Origin: DASQBT01 sp049578545
GTDB taxonomy: Bacteria > Pseudomonadota > Gammaproteobacteria > Burkholderiales > Thiobacillaceae
Reading direction: 5' to 3'
DNA length: 23,711 bases
NCBI GenBank assembly: GCA_049578545.1
Contig: JBAUMF010000002.1
Location: 1 to 23,711, forward strand
Positions within the stretch are counted from its first letter, which is position 1. Every line of letters starts with the position of its first letter. The notes under the pieces are model-generated. The model worked only from the letters and a program-made list of their open reading frames with translations, made no database searches and was not told the origin of the DNA. Below, one piece after another: positions 7,714 through 16,346 of this stretch. The translations under genes were made by a program, and so were the position numbers.

Positions 7714-10700
7714 ATGAGCACCATGATGGAATACGATACGGGACCACTGAACTGGGTCCGGGGAGAAATCGACAAGGCGCTGAAAGCGGCCCAGGAGCGC
7801 ATTCAGGCCTTTCGCAGCGATGCCACACTGACCAATGCCCTGCGCCTGGCCCGCGAGGAATCGCACCAGGCCGGTGGCGCACTAAGACTGGTTGGGCTTG
7901 AGGGGGCCGCAACCGTATGCAGCGCAATGGAAGAAGTGATCTTCAGCGTTGAGGACGGGAGCATTCAACCCGAGCCAGGACTCAATGCGGTATCCAGCGC
8001 TCTCGACGGTCTCGCACGCTGGGTAGCCCGCATGGCGGAAGGCCGTGGTGAAGGCGAACTGGCTCTGTTCCCTTTTTACCGTGCTCTGCGTCATCTGCAG
8101 GGTGTGGAGCGGGTGTTCGAGGGCGAGTTGTTCTTTCCCGATCTGCAAGCCCGTGCTGCGTCATTCAAGCCGTCCTACGAACCCAGCCCGGAAGAATTCA
8201 CTGCACTGGTGAAGTCCGCCCGCGGAACCTTCCAGCGCGGTCTGCTCGCTTTCCTCAAAGGTGTCGGCGCTGAAGAAGGCCTGGGGCAGATGCGTAACGC
8301 ATTGTCGCGCATCGAATCCGCTGCGCCCAGCAACTCATCAAGAACATTCTGGTGGGCCTGCACCGGCTTCATTGATGCCTTGCTCGCCCATGGCGTTGAA
8401 GCGGACTTCCATGTAAAGCAACTGCTTGCCCGCATCGATCTGCAAATGCGTCGTCTGCTCGAAGGCTCGCCTCAAGTAGCAGAACGCCTCATGCGCGATG
8501 CCCTTTTCTTCATTGCAAAGAGCGAGTCACTGGGCAGCCATGCCGAGGAAGTCAAATCGACGTTCCGGCTTGACCGCTATGTGCCGAAAACAAATATTGG
8601 TGTCGAGAAACTCATTCAGCTTCGCCCGATCCTTGAAGGCCTCAAGGAAGAACTGGTCAGTGCACGCAATGCCTGGCACGATAACACGGGGGGCAAGGCC
8701 GATAGCCTGGCGCACTTCCAGGCCTCACTAAACAAACTCAGCGTCCAGGCTGGCAGTCTTGGTGTGCCCGCCCTGCAGAACCTGTTGAAAACCCTTCAGC
8801 AGAGTGCGTCGGCTGTGCCCGCTGCGATTCAGCCCGAAACATTGAACCTCGAAATTGCAACCACCCTCCTGTTTCTGCAGCAAGCGGTGGAAAGCGAAGA
8901 TGTATTCAACAGTGAATTCGCAACCCGGTCTGATGTTCAGTGCCGTCGCCTGACGGCTGCTGCCGGCGGCGAGGCGATGCCGGACAATTCCGTGTCGCTG
9001 ATGGATGAAGGCTCGCGCCAGGCTCGGGAACATGCCATCCTGACCCAGCTGGGTCAGGAAATCAGCGTCAATCTGCATCGCATGGAAGAAATCCTCGATT
9101 CCTTTTTCCGCAATCCGGAGAGCCGCGATGAGCTGCCGCAACTTGACCAGCTTGCGCAACAGGTGGGTGGGGCGCTGTCCATTCTCGACCAGCAGTCTGC
9201 CAGCCAGTTGCTTGAAGCGGCCATGGATAACATCAGGGCCTGCCTTGATGGAAATACCGGCGTCGCCGAAACCGATCAGCAGCGTATTGCCGACGCGCTA
9301 TCCAGCCTGGGGCTATTTGTCGATGCGCATTGCGCTGGCCGTGCCGACGCACTGAACATACTGACCCCGGTAAGGGTCGGCTTCGGCCTGATGGCTGCTC
9401 CCGCCCCAGCGGAAGAGCCACATGAGGCTACCGTCGAATCGGGCCTGCTCGACCGCAAGTCTGCCATTGCCGGCGCTTATCTCGATTGGACCCTGGATCA
9501 GGGAGAAGACTCAAAAAAAAAGTTGATTGAAACCCTGACCCACCTCGGTCAGGATGCGGATCTCATCGCTGACGGCCAACTCAAGGCGATGGTGGAGGAA
9601 GCCACTGTCACCCTCCACAGCCAGGGACTCGGCCAGGAGTTATCTGCCAGGTTGAGCCAGTTAACCGGCCACGAACTGCCGTTTGCCGAAGACGCTGTCG
9701 AAACAATCGCAGCGACCCTGGATGAAACGGCGAATGAATCATTTTGCCCGGTTACCTTCAATGAATCGTTTTGCCCGGTCACCTTCACCGAATCGTTTTG
9801 CCCGGTCACCTTCTCGGGAATCAATCCGGATCAGGTGCGGAATGTTGAAGATGTTGTTCCTGACCTGCCTGAACTCCCGCTCTCAGACAAGCGCGCCGAG
9901 AACGAAAGCGTCGACAGGAATGCAGTAGCAACCGGGCAGGCCGATGAAGCCGGCGCTGTACCTGAGCCCGCACCTGACGAAGATTCCAGCCACACAGAGC
10001 CAGCGGCAATGCCTGAAGTGGATCCGGAGTTGCTTGAAATCTTCCTGGAAGAAGCCGAGGAAGTGCTGTCCAACATGGCCGAAGCAGCAGACGCCTGCAG
10101 AAAAAAATTCGACGACAAGGAAAATCTCACTGTCATCCGCCGTGGTTTCCATACCCTGAAGGGTAGCGGTCGCATGGTTGGGCTGACAGACTTTGGCGAA
10201 GCGGCCTGGGGTCTGGAACAGATGATGAACAGCTGGCTGGGCGCGGACAAGCCCGCCAACTCCAATCTGCTGGATGTAGTGGGGGATGCCAACAAGCAAT
10301 TCGGTCACTGGGTCAATGCCCTGCGCGAAAACAGGCCTGCCTATCCGGACATGAGCAATGTATTAGCCAGGGCATCTTGTCTTGCCAGGGGTGAGCCCCT
10401 TGACCAATGTGAACCGCCTGTCGTTGCTGAAGCGGTTGCCGAGGCAGCTCCCGAACCGGCGCAAGCCGAAGAAATACAGGTCGGCAGTATCAGCCTGTCG
10501 CCCGGGCTGTACCAGGTCTTCACACAGGAGGCCGGTCAGCGCCTTGATGCGCTGCATGAAGAAATGGCCCGCCTGGGAAATGATCCGCAAAGCCCGATCA
10601 GCGAACCTGCTGCGCGCGCGGTCCATACGCTTGCCGGCATTGCAGGTACGGCCGGATTCAACATCATGGCTGATCTTGCCCATGTCCTCGAACTCTACTG

Positions 10701-13551
10701 GGGCAAGCTGGAAGGTCAGGCTCAACCTCTGGAAGCGCTCGCCGTCGTTCACGCGACAGTTGATCGGCTCGACAACATGGTATTGGATATCAGGCAGATG
10801 ATTGAGCCTGTCCCCGCTCTGGACCTGATCGAAGCCCTGGCCCGGCTGCCCATCACTGAACCCAGCCTGCCCGCCGGCGTCGCGATTGCGGACGAGGAAT
10901 TTGAAGAACCGGCGGCCATACAGACAGCGGATGAACAGGCTGTTGAAGAAACTGAAGGCAGCCTGCAAGTCGAGATCACACGAGCAGAAACCGGATACGA
11001 GGAACCTGTCGCGTCAGTTGAAGAAGAGGCTGTCACACAGGATATAGCGCACGAGTGGCATGAGATTCAGCCGGGGCGGATGGAGGAAGCGGAAATTGAG
11101 AATGAGGGTGCGAATTCTCCTGCCCAATCCGAACATGCGGAAGTTGAGCCTGTGCCTGTGGCAGAAGCCATTGCAGACCTGGTTGAAAGCGTCATCGCGC
11201 AAGCCCTCGCCGACAAGCCGAGCACGCCTTCCCCGGTATTCGAGCAGCGTGTAATCCATGATGAAATCGATGCAGAACTGTTGCCGATCTTCCTTGAGGA
11301 AGCCGATACCCTGGTGCCGGATTCAGCCGCCAGTCTGCGCACATGGAAAGGCAATCCCGCGGACAGCAGCGCCCCTGCCGCACTGCGTCGGACGCTCCAT
11401 ACGATCAAGGGCTCCGCGCGCATGGCAGGTGCCAACCGCCTGGGTGAGCTGACCCACCAGATGGAAACCCGGGTGCTCGATGTGCTGGAAGGCCGCAGCC
11501 AGGCCAACACCGAAGTATTTGAATCGCTCGAGTCCCTGTTTGACCGCCTGGTTGACACCGTGGAAAGACTCCATGCCGGGCCGGAGGCAAAGACCTCCGT
11601 CACCGTTGAAACCCCGGTTACTCATGCAGAAGTCATGTTGCCGCAGGACGTTGCCGAGGATATGGAAGGAGTCGAGGACGACACCCAGGCCGCTCCTGTG
11701 CCGACTGCCGTTCCGGGAAGGAACACTCCCATGCTGCGCGTGCGCGCCGACTGGGTGGATCGCATGGTGAACCAGGCCGGCGAAGTCGCCATCGCCCGGT
11801 CCCGCATCGAAAGCGAAATGTTTGGGCTCAAACGGCATGCTGTAGAACTTGCTGAAGCACTCTACCGCCTTCGTACTCACATCCGCGAGGTTGAAATCCG
11901 GGCCGAATCGCAAATGCAGGCCACATTCCAGACAACCGGCAATACGGAAGAATTCGATCCGCTTGAATTCGACCGGTTTACCCGGTTCCAGGAAGTCACA
12001 CGCTTCATGGCGGAGAGCGTCAACGACCTCTCGACCGTGCAACACGCTCTGCTGGGTCGCCTTGGCGAAACTGAAGCGGCCCTCACACAGCAGGCCCGGA
12101 TGAGCCGCGAACTGCAACAGGATCTGCTAAGGGTTCGCATGGTGCCGCTCTATAGCATTTCCGAGCGTCTCTATCGTGTCGTCCGTTTGACTGCACGCGA
12201 TTTGGGCAAGCGCGCCCAGATCGACATCCGCAACGGCGAACTGGAGATGGATCGCTCCGTTCTGGAAAAGGTCACCGCGCCGCTCGAACACCTGCTGCGC
12301 AACGCCATTGCCCACGGCCTTGAAACTCCCGGGGAGCGTGAAGCCTCGGGCAAGCCCGAATTCGGCGAAATCCAGCTCGCCGCGCGCCAGGAAGGCAACG
12401 AAATGGTGCTGGTCATGAAAGATGACGGTGCCGGTCTTAACATGGAAAAAATCCGCGCCAAAGCCCTGGCCAATGGCTTGCTGTCGCCCGGCATGGAACC
12501 TTCCGACGCCCAGTTGGCCCAGATCATATTCCAGGCCGGCTTCTCCACCGCTGACAAAGTCACCGAAGTAGCCGGGCGCGGCGTCGGCATGGACGTGGTA
12601 AAGAGCGAGATATCCGCACTGGGTGGTCGTATCGAAGTGGCCAGCGAAACCGGCAAAGGGGTGACATTCACCATCTGCCTGCCGCTGACCCTGGCTGTAA
12701 CCCAGGCAGTCATCATTTCAGCTGGCAAACAGGAATATGCGCTGCCCGCCACCATGGTCGGCCAGGTACAGGAACTCAAGCCGGAACAGTTGTCAGCTGC
12801 ACTTTCCGCAGGTGCGGTGGAATGGCGTGGAGTGCGTTACCCGCTGTTCTATCTGCCCCATCTGCTTGGCCAGAACGAGATGGTTCACGAAATCCAGCGT
12901 TACAACCCCGTGCTGCTGATGAAAAGTGGTACCAGCTATGCTGCATTTCTCGTCGACAGTGTACTGGGCGCACGCGAAATCGTGGTCAAGAACATCGGCC
13001 CGCAACTGGCCCGCATTACCGGCATCGCCGGGGCTACCGTACAAGGCGATGGCCGCATTGTGCTGATTCTCAACCCCGTCCCTCTGGCCCTGCGCGCACT
13101 TCAACAGGGAGTGACCCGCTACCAGCCACAGCCGGTTTTGGCCGAAGTCGAGGAAGATCAGAATCAGGCACCCCTGGTCATGGTGGTCGACGACTCACTC
13201 ACCGTGCGCAAGATCACCGGCCGGCTGCTGACGCGCGAAGGCTATCGCATGGAAACGGCCAAGGACGGCATCGATGCACTTGAAAAAATGCACGACCTGA
13301 CGCCCAACGTTGTGCTGCTGGACGTGGAAATGCCCCGCATGGATGGCTTTGAGCTGGCCCGCGTCATGCGCAGCGACCCCATCCTCAAGCATGTGCCGAT
13401 CATCATGATTACCAGCCGCACGGCCGAAAAACATCGCAACCGTGCAATGGAAATCGGCGTCAACATGTACATTGGCAAACCCTATCAGGAAGCCATGTTG
13501 CTTGACCACATTGCCAAGCTGCTCGGCGAAAAACTGCTGCAGCCTGCGTAA
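7714..13551 (+). CDS. pilL: Hybrid chemosensory histidine kinase PilL/ChpA
   Basis: This 1945-residue protein is the CheA-like kinase of the Pil-Chp system. In order: an N-terminal degenerate Hpt-like unit with His51 in SHQAGGALRLVG; a helical region; a second degenerate unit near 430-520 where QQVGGAL replaces the His motif; a linker holding three copies of NESFCPVTF-like repeat (674-700); then three Hpt domains with His813 (HTLKGSG), His971 (HTLAGIA, Lys replaced by Ala) and His1229 (HTIKGSA). A CheA-type dimer helix pair begins near 1339. The ATPase has its N box at about 1526 (HLLRNAIAHGLE), then DDGAG and GRGVGMDV. A CheW domain (about 1665-1800) and a receiver (about 1821-1940, acid pair 1826-1827, phospho-acceptor Asp1870, GKPY lysine) follow. 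It is shorter than the roughly 2470 residues in P. aeruginosa. AGGA lies eight bases before the ATG. Confidence 0.96.
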   Translation: MSTMMEYDTGPLNWVRGEIDKALKAAQERIQAFRSDATLTNALRLAREESHQAGGALRLVGLEGAATVCSAMEEVIFSVEDGSIQPEPGLNAVSSALDGLARWVARMAEGRGEGELALFPFYRALRHLQGVERVFEGELFFPDLQARAASFKPSYEPSPEEFTALVKSARGTFQRGLLAFLKGVGAEEGLGQMRNALSRIESAAPSNSSRTFWWACTGFIDALLAHGVEADFHVKQLLARIDLQMRRLLEGSPQVAERLMRDALFFIAKSESLGSHAEEVKSTFRLDRYVPKTNIGVEKLIQLRPILEGLKEELVSARNAWHDNTGGKADSLAHFQASLNKLSVQAGSLGVPALQNLLKTLQQSASAVPAAIQPETLNLEIATTLLFLQQAVESEDVFNSEFATRSDVQCRRLTAAAGGEAMPDNSVSLMDEGSRQAREHAILTQLGQEISVNLHRMEEILDSFFRNPESRDELPQLDQLAQQVGGALSILDQQSASQLLEAAMDNIRACLDGNTGVAETDQQRIADALSSLGLFVDAHCAGRADALNILTPVRVGFGLMAAPAPAEEPHEATVESGLLDRKSAIAGAYLDWTLDQGEDSKKKLIETLTHLGQDADLIADGQLKAMVEEATVTLHSQGLGQELSARLSQLTGHELPFAEDAVETIAATLDETANESFCPVTFNESFCPVTFTESFCPVTFSGINPDQVRNVEDVVPDLPELPLSDKRAENESVDRNAVATGQADEAGAVPEPAPDEDSSHTEPAAMPEVDPELLEIFLEEAEEVLSNMAEAADACRKKFDDKENLTVIRRGFHTLKGSGRMVGLTDFGEAAWGLEQMMNSWLGADKPANSNLLDVVGDANKQFGHWVNALRENRPAYPDMSNVLARASCLARGEPLDQCEPPVVAEAVAEAAPEPAQAEEIQVGSISLSPGLYQVFTQEAGQRLDALHEEMARLGNDPQSPISEPAARAVHTLAGIAGTAGFNIMADLAHVLELYWGKLEGQAQPLEALAVVHATVDRLDNMVLDIRQMIEPVPALDLIEALARLPITEPSLPAGVAIADEEFEEPAAIQTADEQAVEETEGSLQVEITRAETGYEEPVASVEEEAVTQDIAHEWHEIQPGRMEEAEIENEGANSPAQSEHAEVEPVPVAEAIADLVESVIAQALADKPSTPSPVFEQRVIHDEIDAELLPIFLEEADTLVPDSAASLRTWKGNPADSSAPAALRRTLHTIKGSARMAGANRLGELTHQMETRVLDVLEGRSQANTEVFESLESLFDRLVDTVERLHAGPEAKTSVTVETPVTHAEVMLPQDVAEDMEGVEDDTQAAPVPTAVPGRNTPMLRVRADWVDRMVNQAGEVAIARSRIESEMFGLKRHAVELAEALYRLRTHIREVEIRAESQMQATFQTTGNTEEFDPLEFDRFTRFQEVTRFMAESVNDLSTVQHALLGRLGETEAALTQQARMSRELQQDLLRVRMVPLYSISERLYRVVRLTARDLGKRAQIDIRNGELEMDRSVLEKVTAPLEHLLRNAIAHGLETPGEREASGKPEFGEIQLAARQEGNEMVLVMKDDGAGLNMEKIRAKALANGLLSPGMEPSDAQLAQIIFQAGFSTADKVTEVAGRGVGMDVVKSEISALGGRIEVASETGKGVTFTICLPLTLAVTQAVIISAGKQEYALPATMVGQVQELKPEQLSAALSAGAVEWRGVRYPLFYLPHLLGQNEMVHEIQRYNPVLLMKSGTSYAAFLVDSVLGAREIVVKNIGPQLARITGIAGATVQGDGRIVLILNPVPLALRALQQGVTRYQPQPVLAEVEEDQNQAPLVMVVDDSLTVRKITGRLLTREGYRMETAKDGIDALEKMHDLTPNVVLLDVEMPRMDGFELARVMRSDPILKHVPIIMITSRTAEKHRNRAMEIGVNMYIGKPYQEAMLLDHIAKLLGEKLLQPA
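9733..9813 (+). repeat. Three tandem 27-bp units inside pilL
   Basis: Three head-to-tail 27-bp units (9733-9759, 9760-9786, 9787-9813) encode NESFCPVTF, NESFCPVTF and TESFCPVTF. The second and third copies are nearly identical, so the expansion looks recent. The stretch is hydrophobic and has Cys, unlike the acidic, Pro/Ala/Glu-rich linker around it. Confidence 0.93.
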
Positions 13552-13926
13552 CCACGGCGAATTGTTGTCACAGGGGCAACCTGGTGAGTAGTCATTTCTC
13601 CACGTTGCCCATCCAAGCCGGCATTGTCGCCTTGCCGCCGCCAGAGATTCCTGATCCGACGCGCATCTATCTAGAAGTATGTCTTCATGAACCGGATCGC
13701 CACCGCCTTATGCCGGGTGATTCCGCCCGTAAGCGCGAGGCTGCGACAGGACGCAATCCGTAATAAATCACGCGGACTCAATCGCCCGCTCTAACGGCGC
13801 CACGCCGCCTTCCAGGTCCGGGAATAAATGAGGGCTATCCACCCATAAAAGCTTCTTCGTGCCTTGCCCCTGCCAGGCCGGTAGAATTGATCGTCATTCC
13901 ACATTCGATTTTTCAAGGAGACCCTC
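13552..13926. other. 375-bp interval between pilL and the helical-repeat gene
   Basis: There is no strong gene here. A weak dyad, GTTG (13564-13567) with CAAC (13577-13580), follows pilL. One possible small GTG-start ORF at 13584-13763 is listed separately. The last part holds the AAGGAG ribosome site for the gene at 13927. A TAGAAT at 13882-13887 could be a -10 box, but no well-spaced -35 is visible. Confidence 0.4.
13584..13763 (+). CDS. Possible 59-residue hypothetical protein (GTG start)
   Basis: A GTG at 13584 opens a 59-codon frame ending in TAA at 13761-13763. An AGGGG site lies seven bases upstream. The product is hydrophobic and Pro-rich at first (TLPIQAGIVALPPPEIPDP) and charged at the end (DSARKREAATGRNP). 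I recognise no domain. The third codon positions are less GC-biased than in the neighbouring genes, so it may be a remnant of a longer gene or a chance ORF. Confidence 0.25.
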   Translation: MSSHFSTLPIQAGIVALPPPEIPDPTRIYLEVCLHEPDRHRLMPGDSARKREAATGRNP

Positions 13927-15762
13927 ATGGCCACCCGCGATACGCTTTCTCCCCGGGAAGCCGATTGTTCCACCGGCGCCGACTATGCCGTGCTGGCGCA
14001 TGAAGCGCTGCAGGAACCGGCCGACAAGGCCTATGCCAAGGAACTGATGGACCGCGTGGCCGACGACTGCCAGTTCACCAAGGACCTGGCCGCCGTGGCA
14101 ATTGTTTACAAGGAACTGGGCGAACAGTCCCGCGCCGAGGAGCTGCTGCGGACCGCGGAAGACTATTGCATGAGCGGGGAAGAGCAGGTGTATCTGGCCG
14201 AAGGCAAGATGAAGGTACTGGGCGACAAGGCCGCGGCCAGCGCTGCCATGGATAACGCGCTGAAGGAAACCAACAACCTCGACCCGCTGATCGAACTGGC
14301 GAAGAAGGCCATGGCCATCATCGGCGACAACGCGGTGGTGCGCAAGGTGCTGGACAAGGCCATGGGCAAGGCCAGCCGCGCCACGGAATTCACCAAGCTG
14401 GCCGCCGGCGCCGCCGATGCGGGCGACAAGGACTACGCCAGCACGGTGTTTGAGAAAGCCGGCGAAAAGCTGTCCAGCGTGCCCGACCTGCTGGCCCTGG
14501 CCGGTGAAATGACCAGGACCCTGGGCGACCCTACCCGGGCCAAGGCCCTATATCAGCGTGCGCTGGATGGCGCCGCCGACTTCCCCGCCGTGGTCAAGCT
14601 GATCGATGCGGCGAAGCAGGTTGAAGACTCTGCCTTCATGCAGGCCGTGTTGAAGAAAGGTGCTGAACTCGCCACCGCCACCACCGAGCTGCTGGATCTG
14701 GGTTTGGGGCTGATCTCCACGGGCGACAAGGGCGGCGCGAAGGCGTTGATGGAAAAGGCGGAAACCGCGGTCAACAATCTGGATGAGTTGCAGAAACTGA
14801 CCGACGCCGTCAAGGCGCATTTCCCTGACGACAGCACCTGGGTGGGCCGCGTGGTGAGCAAGCTGGAAAAGCGCAAGGCCAACCAGGCCAAGTATGTCGA
14901 GCTGCAGAATCAGGAACAGCAGGCCGACACCGTGAAGAAACTGCTGGCGCTGGCGGACCGCGCCATGGCCGAACTGGAAGACCCGTTCTACACCGCCAAG
15001 CTGCTGGGCAAGGCCGAAGCCATGCTGGGCGAGACCGACTACCAGTTCCAGCGTTACCGCCCCATCATCCTGGCGGTGGACAAGCACCTCAACGACAAGC
15101 AATGGCTGGCCCGCCTGCTGGATGAAGCGGCTGCCAAATCCACCGACTTCATCCGCTTCAAGGATGTGATCCACACTGCCGCAGCGGAAATGAAGAACGT
15201 GGAAGTGGGCCGTGAGAAAGCGCGCACCTACCTCAAGACGCGCGAAGCCGAACTCAAGGCGAATGCCGGTGCCACGGTGTATGACTACACCAAGCTGGCG
15301 CAACTGGTGATCAGCGACCTGCAGGACAAGGACTGGGGCGCGACGCTGCTGAATGACGCAAAAGCGAAAGCCGAGGATCACTTCGCCCTCGCCCATGTCG
15401 GCCAGCTCGCGGCCCAGGCCGGAGATGCTGCCGGTGCACAGGCGCTGTATGAACAGGCGGCGCAGAAAGCAGGCAGCGCCCAGGGTTGCATGCAGCTGGC
15501 GGATCGGCTGCGCAACAGCGGCGTCGCTGCCGAAACCGTCAAGACGGTTTATCGGGCCTGCGGGAAAACCCTGTCTTCCCCGGCTGAAAAACTGTCCTGG
15601 GTGGAAGGCATCGTTGACGTATTGAAGGACAAGGCCTGGGCGTCGCAGGAATATGCCGCCCTGGAAGGCTCATTCAGCGGCGCTGCCAACGCCCGCTTTG
15701 CCCAGTCGCGCATGAACCGCGTGGGCGATGAGTTTTATCCCTATCGCAAACACGCCGCGTAG
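13927..15762 (+). CDS. Helical-repeat (TPR/solenoid-like) cytosolic protein, function unknown
   Basis: The product has 611 residues, with no signal peptide and no membrane segment. It is almost all helical and built from degenerate units of about 35-38 residues. The recurring pattern is LA--A---GD---A---L-KA, then a short hydrophobic helix; examples are LAAGAADAGDKDYASTVFEKA, LAGEMTRTLGDPTRAKALYQRA and LGLISTGDKGGAKALMEKA. This resembles TPR-like alpha-solenoids that bind other proteins. Four Cys occur in the N-terminal 80 residues and near the C-terminus (YCMSGEE, GCMQLAD, RACGKT). An AAGGAG site seven bases before the ATG and very GC-rich third positions suggest strong expression (inference). 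It is monocistronic: a terminator follows and the next gene converges. I do not recognise a named family and assign no function. Confidence 0.85.
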   Translation: MATRDTLSPREADCSTGADYAVLAHEALQEPADKAYAKELMDRVADDCQFTKDLAAVAIVYKELGEQSRAEELLRTAEDYCMSGEEQVYLAEGKMKVLGDKAAASAAMDNALKETNNLDPLIELAKKAMAIIGDNAVVRKVLDKAMGKASRATEFTKLAAGAADAGDKDYASTVFEKAGEKLSSVPDLLALAGEMTRTLGDPTRAKALYQRALDGAADFPAVVKLIDAAKQVEDSAFMQAVLKKGAELATATTELLDLGLGLISTGDKGGAKALMEKAETAVNNLDELQKLTDAVKAHFPDDSTWVGRVVSKLEKRKANQAKYVELQNQEQQADTVKKLLALADRAMAELEDPFYTAKLLGKAEAMLGETDYQFQRYRPIILAVDKHLNDKQWLARLLDEAAAKSTDFIRFKDVIHTAAAEMKNVEVGREKARTYLKTREAELKANAGATVYDYTKLAQLVISDLQDKDWGATLLNDAKAKAEDHFALAHVGQLAAQAGDAAGAQALYEQAAQKAGSAQGCMQLADRLRNSGVAAETVKTVYRACGKTLSSPAEKLSWVEGIVDVLKDKAWASQEYAALEGSFSGAANARFAQSRMNRVGDEFYPYRKHAA

Positions 15763-15781
15763 CGAATCGGCATTTTTCCAG

Positions 15782-15810
15782 CGGCCCACGGAGGAATTCT
15801 CCCTGGGCCG
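15782..15810. terminator. Hairpin terminator between convergent genes
   Basis: CGGCCCA (15782-15788) pairs perfectly with TGGGCCG (15804-15810). Inside this, GGAG (15790-15793) pairs with CTCC (15799-15802) around a GAATT loop. TTGTGTTATT follows on the plus strand. It lies between the stop codons of two convergent genes and probably serves both. Confidence 0.8.
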
Positions 15811-15815
15811 TTGTG

Positions 15816-16346
15816 TTATTGCCTGACTGGTTTCTTTAGCAACTTTCTCTGCAACGTCCGGCGATGCATGTTGAGCGCGCGCGCGGTCGCCGAGATATTT
15901 CCGTCATGCTCAACCAGAACGCGCTGGATATGTTCCCACTCCAGCCGCTCGACGGACAGCGGCTTGGAATCTTCCATCACCGGGCTTGCGTCGCCTTGCG
16001 TCTTGTACAGCGCCGCAAGGATGTCGTCCACAGTTGCGGGCTTGGCAAGGTAATTGACCGCGCCGAGCTTCACGGCCTCCACAGCTGTGGCAATGCTGGC
16101 GTATCCCGTCAGCATCACCACACTCATCGCCGGGCAGCGCATCTGCGCCTCGTGTATCAGGTTCAAGCCGCTGTCCTGTCCCAGTTTGAGGTCGACGACC
16201 GCATAATCGGGACAGGCTGCAGACCACATGACTCTTGCATCTTCAGGGCTGGATGCGGCCAACACCTCCAGCCCGCGGCGCGTCAACGCACGGGCAAGTA
16301 CCTGGAGAAAATCTTCATCGTCATCGATCAGCAGAATACGGGGCAT
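15816..16346 (-). CDS. regA: RegA/PrrA/ActR-family redox response regulator
   Basis: RegA-type regulators control respiration, electron transport and carbon/nitrogen fixation genes in response to redox state. The 176-residue product has a receiver with the acidic cluster Asp8-Asp10, phospho-acceptor Asp52 in VVDLKLGQDSGL, and Lys102 in YLAKPA. The stretch LTGYASIATAVEAVKLGA is a hallmark of the family. The Fis-type helix-turn-helix at the C-terminus (GNISATARALNMHRRTLQRKL) is nearly the family consensus. The ATG overlaps the stop codon of the sensor gene by one base, so the pair is one operon. The length matches the usual 175-185 residues. The symbol is by homology; relatives are also called prrA, actR or roxR. 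Confidence 0.93.
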   Translation of the reverse strand: MPRILLIDDDEDFLQVLARALTRRGLEVLAASSPEDARVMWSAACPDYAVVDLKLGQDSGLNLIHEAQMRCPAMSVVMLTGYASIATAVEAVKLGAVNYLAKPATVDDILAALYKTQGDASPVMEDSKPLSVERLEWEHIQRVLVEHDGNISATARALNMHRRTLQRKLLKKPVRQ

